Source of the DNA: Cycloclasticus sp.
GTDB taxonomy: Bacteria > Pseudomonadota > Gammaproteobacteria > Methylococcales > Cycloclasticaceae
DNA: 64,000 nt
Direction of reading: 5' to 3'
Assembly: GCA_002733135.1 (NCBI GenBank)
Contig: NVUJ01000002.1
Location: forward strand, 62,001-126,000
Shown: piece after piece, positions 46,139 to 54,443 of the stretch
Layout of the letters: each line of letters starts with the position of its first letter
How positions within the stretch are numbered: the first letter of the stretch is position 1
The notes under the pieces: model-generated
What the model was told of the DNA's origin: nothing
Seen by the model: only the letters and a program-made list of their open reading frames with translations
Database searches by the model: none
Made by a program: the position numbers and the translations under genes

Positions 46139-47290
46139 TTAGAGCACCTCCTCAGTGCCAAGTATTGAGGTGACTTGGCTGGACAAAACGCCGCCATTGC
46201 CATGTACCAGAGCCACTTCAGCATTATTAACTTGTCGTGCGCCACAGTGGCCACGCAGTTGTTGAATAGCTTCTATAAGAATGAAAATACCGTACATGCC
46301 CGGGTGCACACAAGATAAACCGCCACCATTGGTATTAACCGGCAAGCTACCACCGGGGGCAATGTTACCGTTCGAAACAAAGGGGCCGCCTTCGCCTTTT
46401 TCGCAAAACCCTAAGTCTTCTAAAAACAATAGAGTGTTGATGGTGAAAGCGTCATAGACCTCTACAACATCAATATCGTTTTGCGTAACACCAGCCATCT
46501 TGAACGCACGCTCGCCGGATTCTTTCGCGGCGGTAACCGTCAGGTCGGGCATTTGGGTGATTTGGCGATGCCAATGCGCGGTACCTGTGCCTAATAGGTA
46601 AACCGGTTTGTTGGGGAAGTCTTTGGCTCGCTCACTCGACACCATAATAACAGCGCCACCACCGTCGGTAACGAGGCAACAGTCCAGCAATGATAGTGGG
46701 TCGCTAATCATTCTTGAGTTCAGTACGTCTTCGCGTGTTAAATCATCACGTGCAAAAGCGGCAGGGTTTAATTGCGCCCATTGTCGCGCGGCTACAGCAA
46801 TATCGGCGAGTTGCTCGCGGGTAGTGCCATATTGGTACATATGCCGTGCAGCGGCTAATGCATAAGAGCTAATAGGGTATCGTGGTTTATACGGTGCTTC
46901 ATAAATTTGCTGTTCTGACATGGTGGCCAATTTTCCACCAGCGGTACGCTGATTGCTGCCGTAACAAATAAGCGCCACATCGCATAAGCCAGTTTTAAGC
47001 GCCATTGCAGCATTGAGCGTGTGTGCAACAAAAGACGAGCCACCGACCATGCTACCGTCGGAAAACCGCGGTTTAATACCCAAGTATTCAGCCGTGCTAA
47101 GTGTGGGCATAAAATGGTAAGACGAGCCGGTAAATAGCCCGTCAATATCGCTCAGCTTTAAACCGGCATCGTCCAATGCGTTATGCGTGGCTTCGGCAAG
47201 AATATCTAGCGGCATTTTGCCGTGCGCTTCACCGCAACCCGCCAAGCCGACACCAACGATAGCGGAAGAACCTCTTAAATTATGAGCCAT
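46139..47290 (-). CDS. Thiolase-fold protein, Cys nucleophile absent (Ltp2/SCP-x-like)
   Basis: 383 residues: AIVGVGLAGCGEAHGKMPLDILAEATHNALDDAGL, SYHFMPTLSTAEYLGIKP, NGGGLSCVHPGMYGIF and HGNGGVLSSQ. Where true thiolases have the nucleophilic Cys this reads GGSSF (S85, S86), and the second thiolase Cys is also missing, as in lipid-transfer-protein-type aldolases (Ltp2) rather than acyltransferases. TAATG overlap with the DUF35 gene; Ltp2 and BbsB likewise need a DUF35-type partner. Candidate retro-aldol or C-C-cleaving enzyme on a 3-hydroxy- or 3-oxo-acyl-CoA. The absence of Cys is by eye and should be confirmed by alignment. Confidence 0.82.
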   Translation of the reverse strand: MAHNLRGSSAIVGVGLAGCGEAHGKMPLDILAEATHNALDDAGLKLSDIDGLFTGSSYHFMPTLSTAEYLGIKPRFSDGSMVGGSSFVAHTLNAAMALKTGLCDVALICYGSNQRTAGGKLATMSEQQIYEAPYKPRYPISSYALAAARHMYQYGTTREQLADIAVAARQWAQLNPAAFARDDLTREDVLNSRMISDPLSLLDCCLVTDGGGAVIMVSSERAKDFPNKPVYLLGTGTAHWHRQITQMPDLTVTAAKESGERAFKMAGVTQNDIDVVEVYDAFTINTLLFLEDLGFCEKGEGGPFVSNGNIAPGGSLPVNTNGGGLSCVHPGMYGIFILIEAIQQLRGHCGARQVNNAEVALVHGNGGVLSSQVTSILGTEEVL

Positions 47291-47691
47291 TAACTCGCTT
47301 CCTTACTTGGGGTGAAGACAACAAACGGCTCATCGTCATCATTAATAATGCGGGCCGTTACCTTATCACCAATATTGACTAATTTAGCGTCGATATCTTC
47401 AATGCGGCTCATCATGCGAGGGCCTTCATCGAGGGTAATAAGGCAAACATTATAATCACCGCCACGTTCAGGTTTGCGGTAAATGGTCGTGGTTGAATAG
47501 ACTTCACCTTTACCTGAAATGGCTAACCATTCGAGTTCAAATTCGCCACAATATGGGCATACGACGCGGGGGAAGAAATGAAACTGATTACATTTCGTAC
47601 ACTTTGGCAGGGCAAAAATATGACGATCTAAAAAAGAACGGTAGATCATATCAGGACCGCTTTTATTGGTTTTATCAGATTGTTTGGTCAT
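47290..47691 (-). CDS. DUF35 OB-fold zinc-ribbon partner protein
   Basis: 133 residues. A zinc ribbon with C31-x2-C34 and C45-x2-C48 (CTKC..CPYC), preceded by FLDRHIFALPK, then the OB-fold GKGEVYSTTTIYRKPERGGDYNVCLITLDEGPRMMSRI. DUF35 proteins bind acyl-CoA handling thiolase-fold partners, as in BbsA-BbsB and the ChsH2 C-terminal domain with Ltp2. It heads the minus-strand operon and overlaps the thiolase-like gene by one base. Confidence 0.88.
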   Translation of the reverse strand: MTKQSDKTNKSGPDMIYRSFLDRHIFALPKCTKCNQFHFFPRVVCPYCGEFELEWLAISGKGEVYSTTTIYRKPERGGDYNVCLITLDEGPRMMSRIEDIDAKLVNIGDKVTARIINDDDEPFVVFTPSKEAS

Positions 47692-47752
47692 GGGGAATCA
47701 GTCTAATTTTCTTTAAATTAATGTGTATTAAATAAAAAACTTGTGGAAAATT

Positions 47753-47766
47753 CTAACACTTGTTAT
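47753..47766. promoter_or_regulatory. TAACA-N2-TGTTA operator, copy 2
   Basis: CTAACACTTGTTAT between the divergent DUF35 gene (starts 47691) and the Old Yellow Enzyme gene (47808). Core identical to the dyad at 40454-40467 except for the two spacer bases. It lies 62 bp and 42 bp from the two start codons. Confidence 0.55.
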
Positions 47767-47807
47767 GTTGAGAAACTACTTGTTTGTTATTTAGGAGATA
47801 TCGCACT

Positions 47808-48950
47808 ATGCCTGCAAAAAATGCGTTACTTTTCGAGTCGCTTAAAGTGCGCGAGCTTGAATTGTTGAATCGAATTATGATTTCCCCCATGTGCACTTAT
47901 CAAGCTGAGCTTGATGGTAAGGCGCATGAAACGCATTTGGTGCATTACGGCCAGTTTGCGCTCGGCGGTGCCGGTTTAATTATGACCGAGGCGACAGCGG
48001 TTGAAGCGCGTGGCCGTATTAGTGCCGGAGACTTGGGCTTGTGGTCGGATGAGCAAGTTCCAGCGATTAAACGAGTGGTTGATTTTGTTCACCAACAAGG
48101 CTCAAAAATGGGCGTTCAATTGGCGCATGCAGGTATTAAAGCGTCAACGCGTCCACCGTGGGATGGTAATAGTTTTTTAGATAACAGTGATGCTGAAAAG
48201 GGCGCCAAACCTTGGCAAACGGTTGGCCCTACAGACGAGCCATTAGCGGCAGATTGGCCGACCCCAATGGCGTTGAGTATTAGTGATATAGAAACGCTCG
48301 TCGAAGCATGGGGCGCGGCGGCTGCTAGAGCAAATACCGCGGGCTTTGATGTACTGGAAATACACGGTGCGCATGGGTATTTAATCAGTGAATTTTTGTC
48401 GCCACTAACGAATACGCGTACGGATGAATACGGTGGTGAGCAAGGGCGAACTCGATTAGCCTGTGAAGTAGTTGAAGCGGTGCGTGCAAATTGGCCGGAA
48501 CATAAACCGTTGTTTTTTAGAATGTCGGTGATCGAAGGGGTGGATATTGGTTGGTCGCTAGATGACTCGATTAAACTGGCGAAGCGGCTTAAAACCTTAG
48601 GCGTGGATTTGATTGATTGTTCCAGTGGCGGAGTGATTGGGATGCATGGAAAGTATGCCATTCCCCGCACGCCGGGTTATCAGGTTTTTCTTGCTGATGC
48701 GATAAGGTCACAAGCACGAATACAGGTGTCTGCGGTGGGGTTAATTACTCAGCCTAATCAGGCAGAAGCAATTTTACAAGCGAGCCAAACTGATATTATT
48801 GCGCTTGGGAGAGAAGCGCTAAATAACCCTTACTGGCCAAGACATGCGGCGCAAGTTTTTAACGCAGATGAGCATTTTGAAAATTGGCCGCAGCGTTATG
48901 GTTGGTGGTTAGATAAACGTGCAGCAATGGTCAAGGGGGCTGGTCAATAA
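47808..48950 (+). CDS. Old Yellow Enzyme-family NAD(P)H:flavin oxidoreductase (XenA/NamA type)
   Basis: 380 residues from the ATG at 47808, preceded by AGGAG at 47793-47797; a longer frame from 47784 would place the RBS inside the gene. FMN-dependent enoate reductase: LLNRIMISPMCTYQAE with the thermophilic-like/XenA-type Cys (C29), the substrate-binding HGAH motif in LEIHGAHGYLISEFLSPLTN, and IALGREALNNPYWP. It can reduce an activated C=C bond. First gene of a five-gene run with CoA transferase, dehydrogenase, crotonase and SDR genes. Role in saturating an unsaturated ring or side chain is inference. Confidence 0.9.
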   Translation: MPAKNALLFESLKVRELELLNRIMISPMCTYQAELDGKAHETHLVHYGQFALGGAGLIMTEATAVEARGRISAGDLGLWSDEQVPAIKRVVDFVHQQGSKMGVQLAHAGIKASTRPPWDGNSFLDNSDAEKGAKPWQTVGPTDEPLAADWPTPMALSISDIETLVEAWGAAAARANTAGFDVLEIHGAHGYLISEFLSPLTNTRTDEYGGEQGRTRLACEVVEAVRANWPEHKPLFFRMSVIEGVDIGWSLDDSIKLAKRLKTLGVDLIDCSSGGVIGMHGKYAIPRTPGYQVFLADAIRSQARIQVSAVGLITQPNQAEAILQASQTDIIALGREALNNPYWPRHAAQVFNADEHFENWPQRYGWWLDKRAAMVKGAGQ

Positions 48951-48951
48951 T

Positions 48952-50118
48952 ATGAATGATCAGCAAACAGAAACCACATGGCCCTTAACAGGTATTAAAG
49001 TCTATGAGATAGGTACCAGTGTTGCAGCGCCTTATGGTACATGGATTTTAGCAGCACTTGGGGCCGAGGTTATCAAAGTTGAGCCGGAAGGTCGAGGAGA
49101 TGATTGTCGACACTGGGGGCCTCCATTTTGGCATGGCTCTTCGTCTATGTTTCAGGCGCTAAATAGAGATAAACAATCCATTACCGTTAATTTAAACCAT
49201 GCTGAAGATAAAGCGTGGTTACGGGATGAGTTAGTACATAACGCCGATGTTATATTACAAAATATGCGCCCTGGAAAAATAGCATCACTGGGCTTGGGTT
49301 CAGATGAACTGTGTAAGTTAGCGCCGCGCCTTGTGTACTGCAATATTTGGGCGTTTGGTCAACAAGGGCCAATGGCAGATAAACCTGGATATGATCCATT
49401 AATGCAAGCCTACAGTGGCCTGATGGGTTTGAATGGAGAGCCCGATCGCCCGCCGGTTAGAGTGGGTACATCCATTATTGATATGGGGACTGGCATGTGG
49501 TGCGGCATTGGTATTTTGGCGGCTTTATTAGAACGTGAAAAAACCGGAAAAGGTTGTGTGGTGGATGCTTCATTATATGAAACAGCGCTTGGGTGGATGA
49601 CCTCACACATGGCCAGTTATCAAGCAACCGGAAAGCTACCCACGCCTCAAGGCTCTGGTATACAAGGGCTTGCACCTTATCAGGCCTATGAATGTTCCGA
49701 TGGTTTTTTAGTGATTGCTGCGCCGAATGATAAATTATTTGAATTATTGAAAGCCGTATTAGGCCACCCTGATTGGGCGGAAGAGGAACGGTTTAAAACG
49801 AACCCTTTGCGTTTTGAAAACAAAGCGGCTTTAAACCGATTGATAACCGCCATTTTAATAGAGCATCCACGGGTTTATTGGGAGCAGAAGCTTGATGGGG
49901 TAGGTATTCCTAATTCGCCGATAAAACAGGTTGATGAGGTGTTAAACGACCCACAAACGAAGGCTTTAGGTATCGTCCAAGAGTCTGCCGAGCACGCAAT
50001 GAAATTAGTCGGCTTGCCAATAAGCTTCAATGGTAAACGCCCGCCGATTCGAAATGAAGCGCCGAGCCTAGGCGCACAAAATAGCAGCGTTAAAAACGAA
50101 AAAAAGGAAAATAAATGA
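48952..50118 (+). CDS. Class III (CaiB/BaiF) CoA transferase (2)
   Basis: 388 residues from the ATG at 48952, one base after the preceding stop; an in-frame Met at 48919 lies inside the upstream gene. YEIGTSVAAPYGTWILAALGAEVIKVEPEGRGDDCRHWGPPFW, NIWAFGQQGPMADKPGYDPLMQAYSGLM and the catalytic Asp in SIIDMGTGMWC. It is similar in pattern to the transferase at 44945 but clearly a different protein (mutual identity is confined to the family motifs). Four-base ATGA overlap with the next gene. BbsEF of benzylsuccinate metabolism also consists of two such proteins, but as heteromer subunits encoded side by side. Confidence 0.9.
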   Translation: MNDQQTETTWPLTGIKVYEIGTSVAAPYGTWILAALGAEVIKVEPEGRGDDCRHWGPPFWHGSSSMFQALNRDKQSITVNLNHAEDKAWLRDELVHNADVILQNMRPGKIASLGLGSDELCKLAPRLVYCNIWAFGQQGPMADKPGYDPLMQAYSGLMGLNGEPDRPPVRVGTSIIDMGTGMWCGIGILAALLEREKTGKGCVVDASLYETALGWMTSHMASYQATGKLPTPQGSGIQGLAPYQAYECSDGFLVIAAPNDKLFELLKAVLGHPDWAEEERFKTNPLRFENKAALNRLITAILIEHPRVYWEQKLDGVGIPNSPIKQVDEVLNDPQTKALGIVQESAEHAMKLVGLPISFNGKRPPIRNEAPSLGAQNSSVKNEKKENK

Positions 50119-51287
50119 GCGATATATCCATTCTGCTGGGTAATGATTACGCTGATATACGCGATGCCGTTAGCAAAATATGTGACGATTTCCCTGGGGG
50201 ATACTGGCGTAAGTTGGATGCTGAAAGTGCTTACCCAGAAGCTTTTGTTAAGGCTTTAACAGAGTCAGGTTTTTTATCAGCATTAATTCCAGAAGAGTAT
50301 GGTGGCGTTGGCTTACCCTTACGCGCTGCGGCTGTAATAATGGAAACCATTCATGCTTCAGGTGGATCGGCTTCTGCTTGTCATGCGCAAATGTACATCA
50401 TGGGTGCACTGCTTAGGCATGGTAGCGAAGAACAAAAAGAAAAGTATTTACCAAAAATTGCATCGGGTGAACTGCGCCTGCAAGCCTTTGGGGTAACTGA
50501 GCCCACATCAGGTTCTGATACGACCAAATTACGTACCAAAGCCGTTCGACAAGGTGATAAATACATCATTAACGGTCAAAAAGTATGGACGAGCCGTGCT
50601 TTTCAATCAGACCTTATGTTGTTACTAGCACGTACAACGCCTTTAGAAGAAGTGTCTAAACCCACCGATGGCTTATCTATTTTCTTGGTTGATATGCGTG
50701 ATGTAGTCGGCAATGGTATGGAAATTCGCGCCATTGACGCGATGATTAACCACAACACTACCGAAGTATTTTTCGACAATATGGAGATTCCTGCCGACGC
50801 TTTGATTGGTGAGGAGGGGAAAGGCTTTCGCTATGTGATGAGTGGCATGAATGCAGAACGTGTGATTATTGCCGGTGAAAGCATTGGCGATGCTCGATTT
50901 TTTATTAAAAAAGCCACGGACTACGCTAATGAACGAAAAATATTTGGCGGGCCAATTGGTCAAAACCAAGGGGTGCAATTCCCCATTGCGCGAGCTCATG
51001 CGGAAGCCGAAGCGGCAGATTTAATGGCTCGTAAAGCGGCTGCTTTATACGAAGCAGGTATGCCGTGTGGTGCAGAAGCTAATATGGCAAAAATGTTGTG
51101 TGCAGACGCCGCTTGGAATGCTGGCGAAGCGTGTATGCAAACCCACGGCGGCTTCGCCTTTGCGCGTGAATATGATATTGAACGTAAATGGCGCGAGGCA
51201 CGTTTGTATTTAATCGCGCCCATTTCAACCAATATGATACTGAGCTATATCGGCCAGCATGTTTTAGGCATGCCAAAATCTTACTAA
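50115..51287 (+). CDS. Acyl-CoA dehydrogenase (2)
   Basis: 390 residues: PEEYGGVGLPLRAAAVIMETIHASGGSASACHAQMYIMG, AFGVTEPTSGSDTTKLRTKAVRQGDKYIINGQKVWTSRA, GEEGKGFRYVMSGMNAERVIIAGESIGDA, THGGFAFAREYDIERKWREARLYLIAPIS and the end HVLGMPKSY. Same subfamily as 43773. It is positioned after a CoA transferase and before a crotonase and SDR, so it probably makes the enoyl-CoA for the following hydratase. FAD-dependent, cytoplasmic. Confidence 0.9.
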   Translation: MSDISILLGNDYADIRDAVSKICDDFPGGYWRKLDAESAYPEAFVKALTESGFLSALIPEEYGGVGLPLRAAAVIMETIHASGGSASACHAQMYIMGALLRHGSEEQKEKYLPKIASGELRLQAFGVTEPTSGSDTTKLRTKAVRQGDKYIINGQKVWTSRAFQSDLMLLLARTTPLEEVSKPTDGLSIFLVDMRDVVGNGMEIRAIDAMINHNTTEVFFDNMEIPADALIGEEGKGFRYVMSGMNAERVIIAGESIGDARFFIKKATDYANERKIFGGPIGQNQGVQFPIARAHAEAEAADLMARKAAALYEAGMPCGAEANMAKMLCADAAWNAGEACMQTHGGFAFAREYDIERKWREARLYLIAPISTNMILSYIGQHVLGMPKSY

Positions 51288-51336
51288 ACAGGCTGGGCCA
51301 GTAAGCCAAACCAGCGGCAAATAAAAAGAGTGACAT

Positions 51337-52137
51337 ATGACACAAGCAGTGATTAAAGAATTTAAAGACGGCATAGAAATATGGCGTATGAACCATGTTG
51401 AAACGCGTAATGCGATAACCAATATGGAGATGATAGATACCTTGGTTTTATATGCGCAACAAGCACAGAAAAACCCGGAAGTTAGAGTCATTATTTTAAC
51501 GGGCAATGGGCTTGCTTTTTCATCGGGCGGCAATGTGAAGGAAATTCGTTCGCAGATGACCGAATCAGACAAAACACCGCACGAACTAGCGACTTGGTAC
51601 CGTGAAGGCATCCAGCGTATCCCCTTGGCTTTTGAAAAATTGGATGTGCCGATTATTGCCGCTATTAATGGGCCGGCAATAGGCGCAGGTTGTGATTTAA
51701 CCTGTATGTGCGATATGCGTATTGCGGCACAAAGTGCCCGATTTGCCGAGAGTTTTGTGAAGCTGGGTATTATCCCCGGCGATGGTGGTGCGTGGTTATT
51801 ACCGCGTGCAGTAGGTTTAGCAAAAGCCGCAGAAATGGCATTTACAGGCGACGCCATAAGCGCACAAGAAGCGCTTGATTGTGGTTTGGTGTCAAAAGTT
51901 GTGGCGGATGATCAGTTAATGAATGAAGCAATGTCATTAGCAAAACGGGTAGCGGTTAACCCACCTATTTCAGTGCGTATGGCCAAACAATTGATGCGCG
52001 AAGGGCAACGTACAAACTTGGATAATCACTTGCAAATGGCGGCTGTTATGCAGGCCGTTTCCCATCGTACAGAAGACCATCGCGAAGCAATGGAAGCGAT
52101 TTTTGAAAAGCGTGCGCCGATATTTAAAAGCCGTTAG
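51337..52137 (+). CDS. Crotonase-fold enoyl-CoA hydratase family protein
   Basis: 266 residues. LTGNGLAFSSGGNVKEIR and INGPAIGAGCDLTCMCDMRIAAQSARFAESFVKLGIIPGDGGAWLLPRAVG are classic crotonase, with oxyanion-hole glycines. Where the first catalytic Glu of standard hydratases stands (PEI), this reads SFV, so hydration may be carried out by another residue, or the protein may be an isomerase or hydrolase. Fourth gene of the OYE - CoA transferase - dehydrogenase - crotonase - SDR run. Confidence 0.85.
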   Translation: MTQAVIKEFKDGIEIWRMNHVETRNAITNMEMIDTLVLYAQQAQKNPEVRVIILTGNGLAFSSGGNVKEIRSQMTESDKTPHELATWYREGIQRIPLAFEKLDVPIIAAINGPAIGAGCDLTCMCDMRIAAQSARFAESFVKLGIIPGDGGAWLLPRAVGLAKAAEMAFTGDAISAQEALDCGLVSKVVADDQLMNEAMSLAKRVAVNPPISVRMAKQLMREGQRTNLDNHLQMAAVMQAVSHRTEDHREAMEAIFEKRAPIFKSR

Positions 52138-52176
52138 ACGGGGTGTTCTACGGATGAATTGAAAGGAGACAATAAT

Positions 52177-53085
52177 ATGATGATGAAAGGTAAAGTAGCC
52201 TTAGTAACGGGTGCTGGTAGAGGTATTGGTCGAGCAATTGCCATTGAAATGGCCAAGCAAGGTGCAAAAATAGTGGTGAATGATTTAGGCGCTAGTTTGG
52301 GCGGTGAAGGCATTGATATGAGCCACGCCGAAGAGGTGGTTAAAACAATTACGGATATGGGCGGCGAGGCCGTAATTAATGGTGATAGCGTGGCAGAACT
52401 GTCCGGTGCGCAAGCGATGGTACAAACAGCCATTGATAATTTTGGCCGTATTGATACCGTGGTGAATAACGCCGGTATTTTGCGTGATAAAATTTTCCAC
52501 AAAATGACACCCGATGATTGGCACGCGGTCATTAACGTGCATTTAAATGGCAGTTTTAATACCGCTCACGTGGCCGCGCAACACTTTCGCAAGCAAGAAA
52601 GCGGTAGCTTTGTGTTTATGACATCCACATCGGGGTTGATTGGGAATGTGGGGCAGGCGAACTATTCAGCCGCTAAACTGGGCATTACCGCGTTGTCTAA
52701 AAGCATTGCTCTGGATATGCAGCGTTACAACGTTCGTTCAAATTGTATTGCGCCGTTTGCTTGGAGCAGAATGACCAGCGCCATTCCCGTGGATACGCCA
52801 GCTCAACAAGCGCGCGTTGATAAGTTAAAGCAAATGACACCCGATAAAGTTGGCGTAATGGCGACGTATTTAGCGACCGATGCAGCGAAAGACGTGACAG
52901 GGCAAATTTTTGCGGTGCGTAATAATGAAATATTTTTGATGGGACAATCTAGGCCACAACGTTCGGCACATCGTTCAGAAGGTTGGACACCAGAAACCAT
53001 TGCAGAACATGCTATACCAGCGCTTAAAAATGACTTTTATCCGTTAGATGTATCTGCCGATGTGTTTAGTTGGGACCCTGTTTAA
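52177..53085 (+). CDS. SDR-family 3-hydroxyacyl-CoA dehydrogenase-like protein
   Basis: 302 residues from the ATG at 52177, preceded by GAAAGGAGAC. Rossmann TGAGRGIG (11-18), NNAG (97-100), serine near 150 and Y163-x3-K167. The C-terminal extension with RSEGWTPETIAEHAIPALKN resembles the multifunctional-enzyme type-2/HSD17B4-like dehydrogenases that oxidise 3-hydroxyacyl-CoA. Consistent with the NAD-dependent third step of a beta-oxidation. Last gene of its operon. Confidence 0.85.
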   Translation: MMMKGKVALVTGAGRGIGRAIAIEMAKQGAKIVVNDLGASLGGEGIDMSHAEEVVKTITDMGGEAVINGDSVAELSGAQAMVQTAIDNFGRIDTVVNNAGILRDKIFHKMTPDDWHAVINVHLNGSFNTAHVAAQHFRKQESGSFVFMTSTSGLIGNVGQANYSAAKLGITALSKSIALDMQRYNVRSNCIAPFAWSRMTSAIPVDTPAQQARVDKLKQMTPDKVGVMATYLATDAAKDVTGQIFAVRNNEIFLMGQSRPQRSAHRSEGWTPETIAEHAIPALKNDFYPLDVSADVFSWDPV

Positions 53086-53105
53086 GGCGTAGCCTACGAT
53101 TGCGA

Positions 53106-54308
53106 TTATGTTCGTTCAATAACGACAGCCAGCCCCTGGCCAACCCCAATGCACATGGTGATGAGGGCGTAGCGCCCGCCGGTTCTTTGTAATTGCCGCG
53201 CTGCTGATAAGGCTATGCGAGCACCAGAAGCCCCCAGTGGGTGACCAACGGCAATAGCACCGCCGTTTGGGTTAATGCGTGGGTCATCGCTCGCTAGCCC
53301 TAGCTGTTTTAAGTCACCAAGTACTTGTGCGGCGAAGGCTTCGTTAATTTCAATAACATCCATTTGTGCCAGCGTTAAGCCCAAGCGTTTAAGTACTTTT
53401 TGGCTGGCTGGCACTGGGCCTAAGCCCATCAATGAAGGCTCGACACCTGCCGACGCACCACCCAGTACACGTGCAATAGGTTTGAGGTGATGTTGTTCGC
53501 CAAAGGCTTTGTTTCCCATCAGTACCGCAACTGCGCCATCGTTAAGGCCAGACGCATTAGCCGCAGTGACTACACCGCCATCGAGTAAAGAATTCATGGA
53601 AGCCATTTTGTCGGCAGTTGTGTTTGGCCGTGGGTGTTCATCGGTATCAACAACAGTATCCGCCTTGCCTCTTTTTTGCGGTATGTTAATAGCTATGATG
53701 TCGTCTTTAAAATAGCCATTAGCGGTTGCATCGGCCCATTTTTTTTGTGATTGGTAAGCAAACTTATCAGAAGCTTCGCGGCTAATATTCTCAGCCTTAG
53801 CAACGTTCTCAGCCGTTTCTGGCATACTCTCATGGCCGTAAAGTTTGCCAAAAACCTGGTTTGGAAAGCGCACGCCAATGGCGCTGTCGTAAATGTTAAT
53901 GTCTTTACTGTAGGCGGTATTGCTTTTATTAAACGTCAACGGTGCGCGCGTCATACTTTCCACGCCACCTGCAATATACACGTTGCCTTCACCACAGCTA
54001 ATGGCACGAGCAGCATCCAAAATAGCCGATAAACTACTGGCGCATAAGCGGTTAACGGTTTGGGCGCTCACTTCGACAGGCAAACCGGCCAGCAAACTGG
54101 CGTAACGCGCGATGTTGCGGCTATCTTCGCCAGACTGGCAAACACAACCCAAAATAACGTCATCAATTAACGCGGGGTTAAAGTCGTTACCTTCTACCAA
54201 TGCTTTAATGACACTAGCGGCTAAATCATCTGGTCTAACAGCGGCCAACGAACCACAGTATTTTCCAAAAGCAGTTCGTGCGCCGTCATAAATGTATGCA
54301 TTTAACAT
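53106..54308 (-). CDS. Acetyl-CoA C-acyltransferase (thiolase)
   Basis: 400 residues with the full thiolase catalytic set, in contrast to the protein at 46139: nucleophile C89 in NRLCASSL, GHPLGASGARIAL with the His, and C near 386 in MCIGVGQG. It splits 3-oxoacyl-CoA with CoA; the close relatives are PcaF/FadA-type. It faces the SDR gene convergently, 20 bp apart, and starts 135 bp from the divergent ketopantoate reductase-like gene. Probably the last step of the beta-oxidation-like sequence. Confidence 0.9.
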   Translation of the reverse strand: MLNAYIYDGARTAFGKYCGSLAAVRPDDLAASVIKALVEGNDFNPALIDDVILGCVCQSGEDSRNIARYASLLAGLPVEVSAQTVNRLCASSLSAILDAARAISCGEGNVYIAGGVESMTRAPLTFNKSNTAYSKDINIYDSAIGVRFPNQVFGKLYGHESMPETAENVAKAENISREASDKFAYQSQKKWADATANGYFKDDIIAINIPQKRGKADTVVDTDEHPRPNTTADKMASMNSLLDGGVVTAANASGLNDGAVAVLMGNKAFGEQHHLKPIARVLGGASAGVEPSLMGLGPVPASQKVLKRLGLTLAQMDVIEINEAFAAQVLGDLKQLGLASDDPRINPNGGAIAVGHPLGASGARIALSAARQLQRTGGRYALITMCIGVGQGLAVVIERT

Positions 54309-54443
54309 GTTGCTGTGCTCATAGTCATATCAAGGTTATTAAACATTATTCATTAATGCAGTGTGCTTTACAAACGTGTGGCTGCTTGTTAAGTTTGCTG
54401 AAGATTCTGCATAATTAGGGCAGGCGTTAATTTAAGGTCAAGA

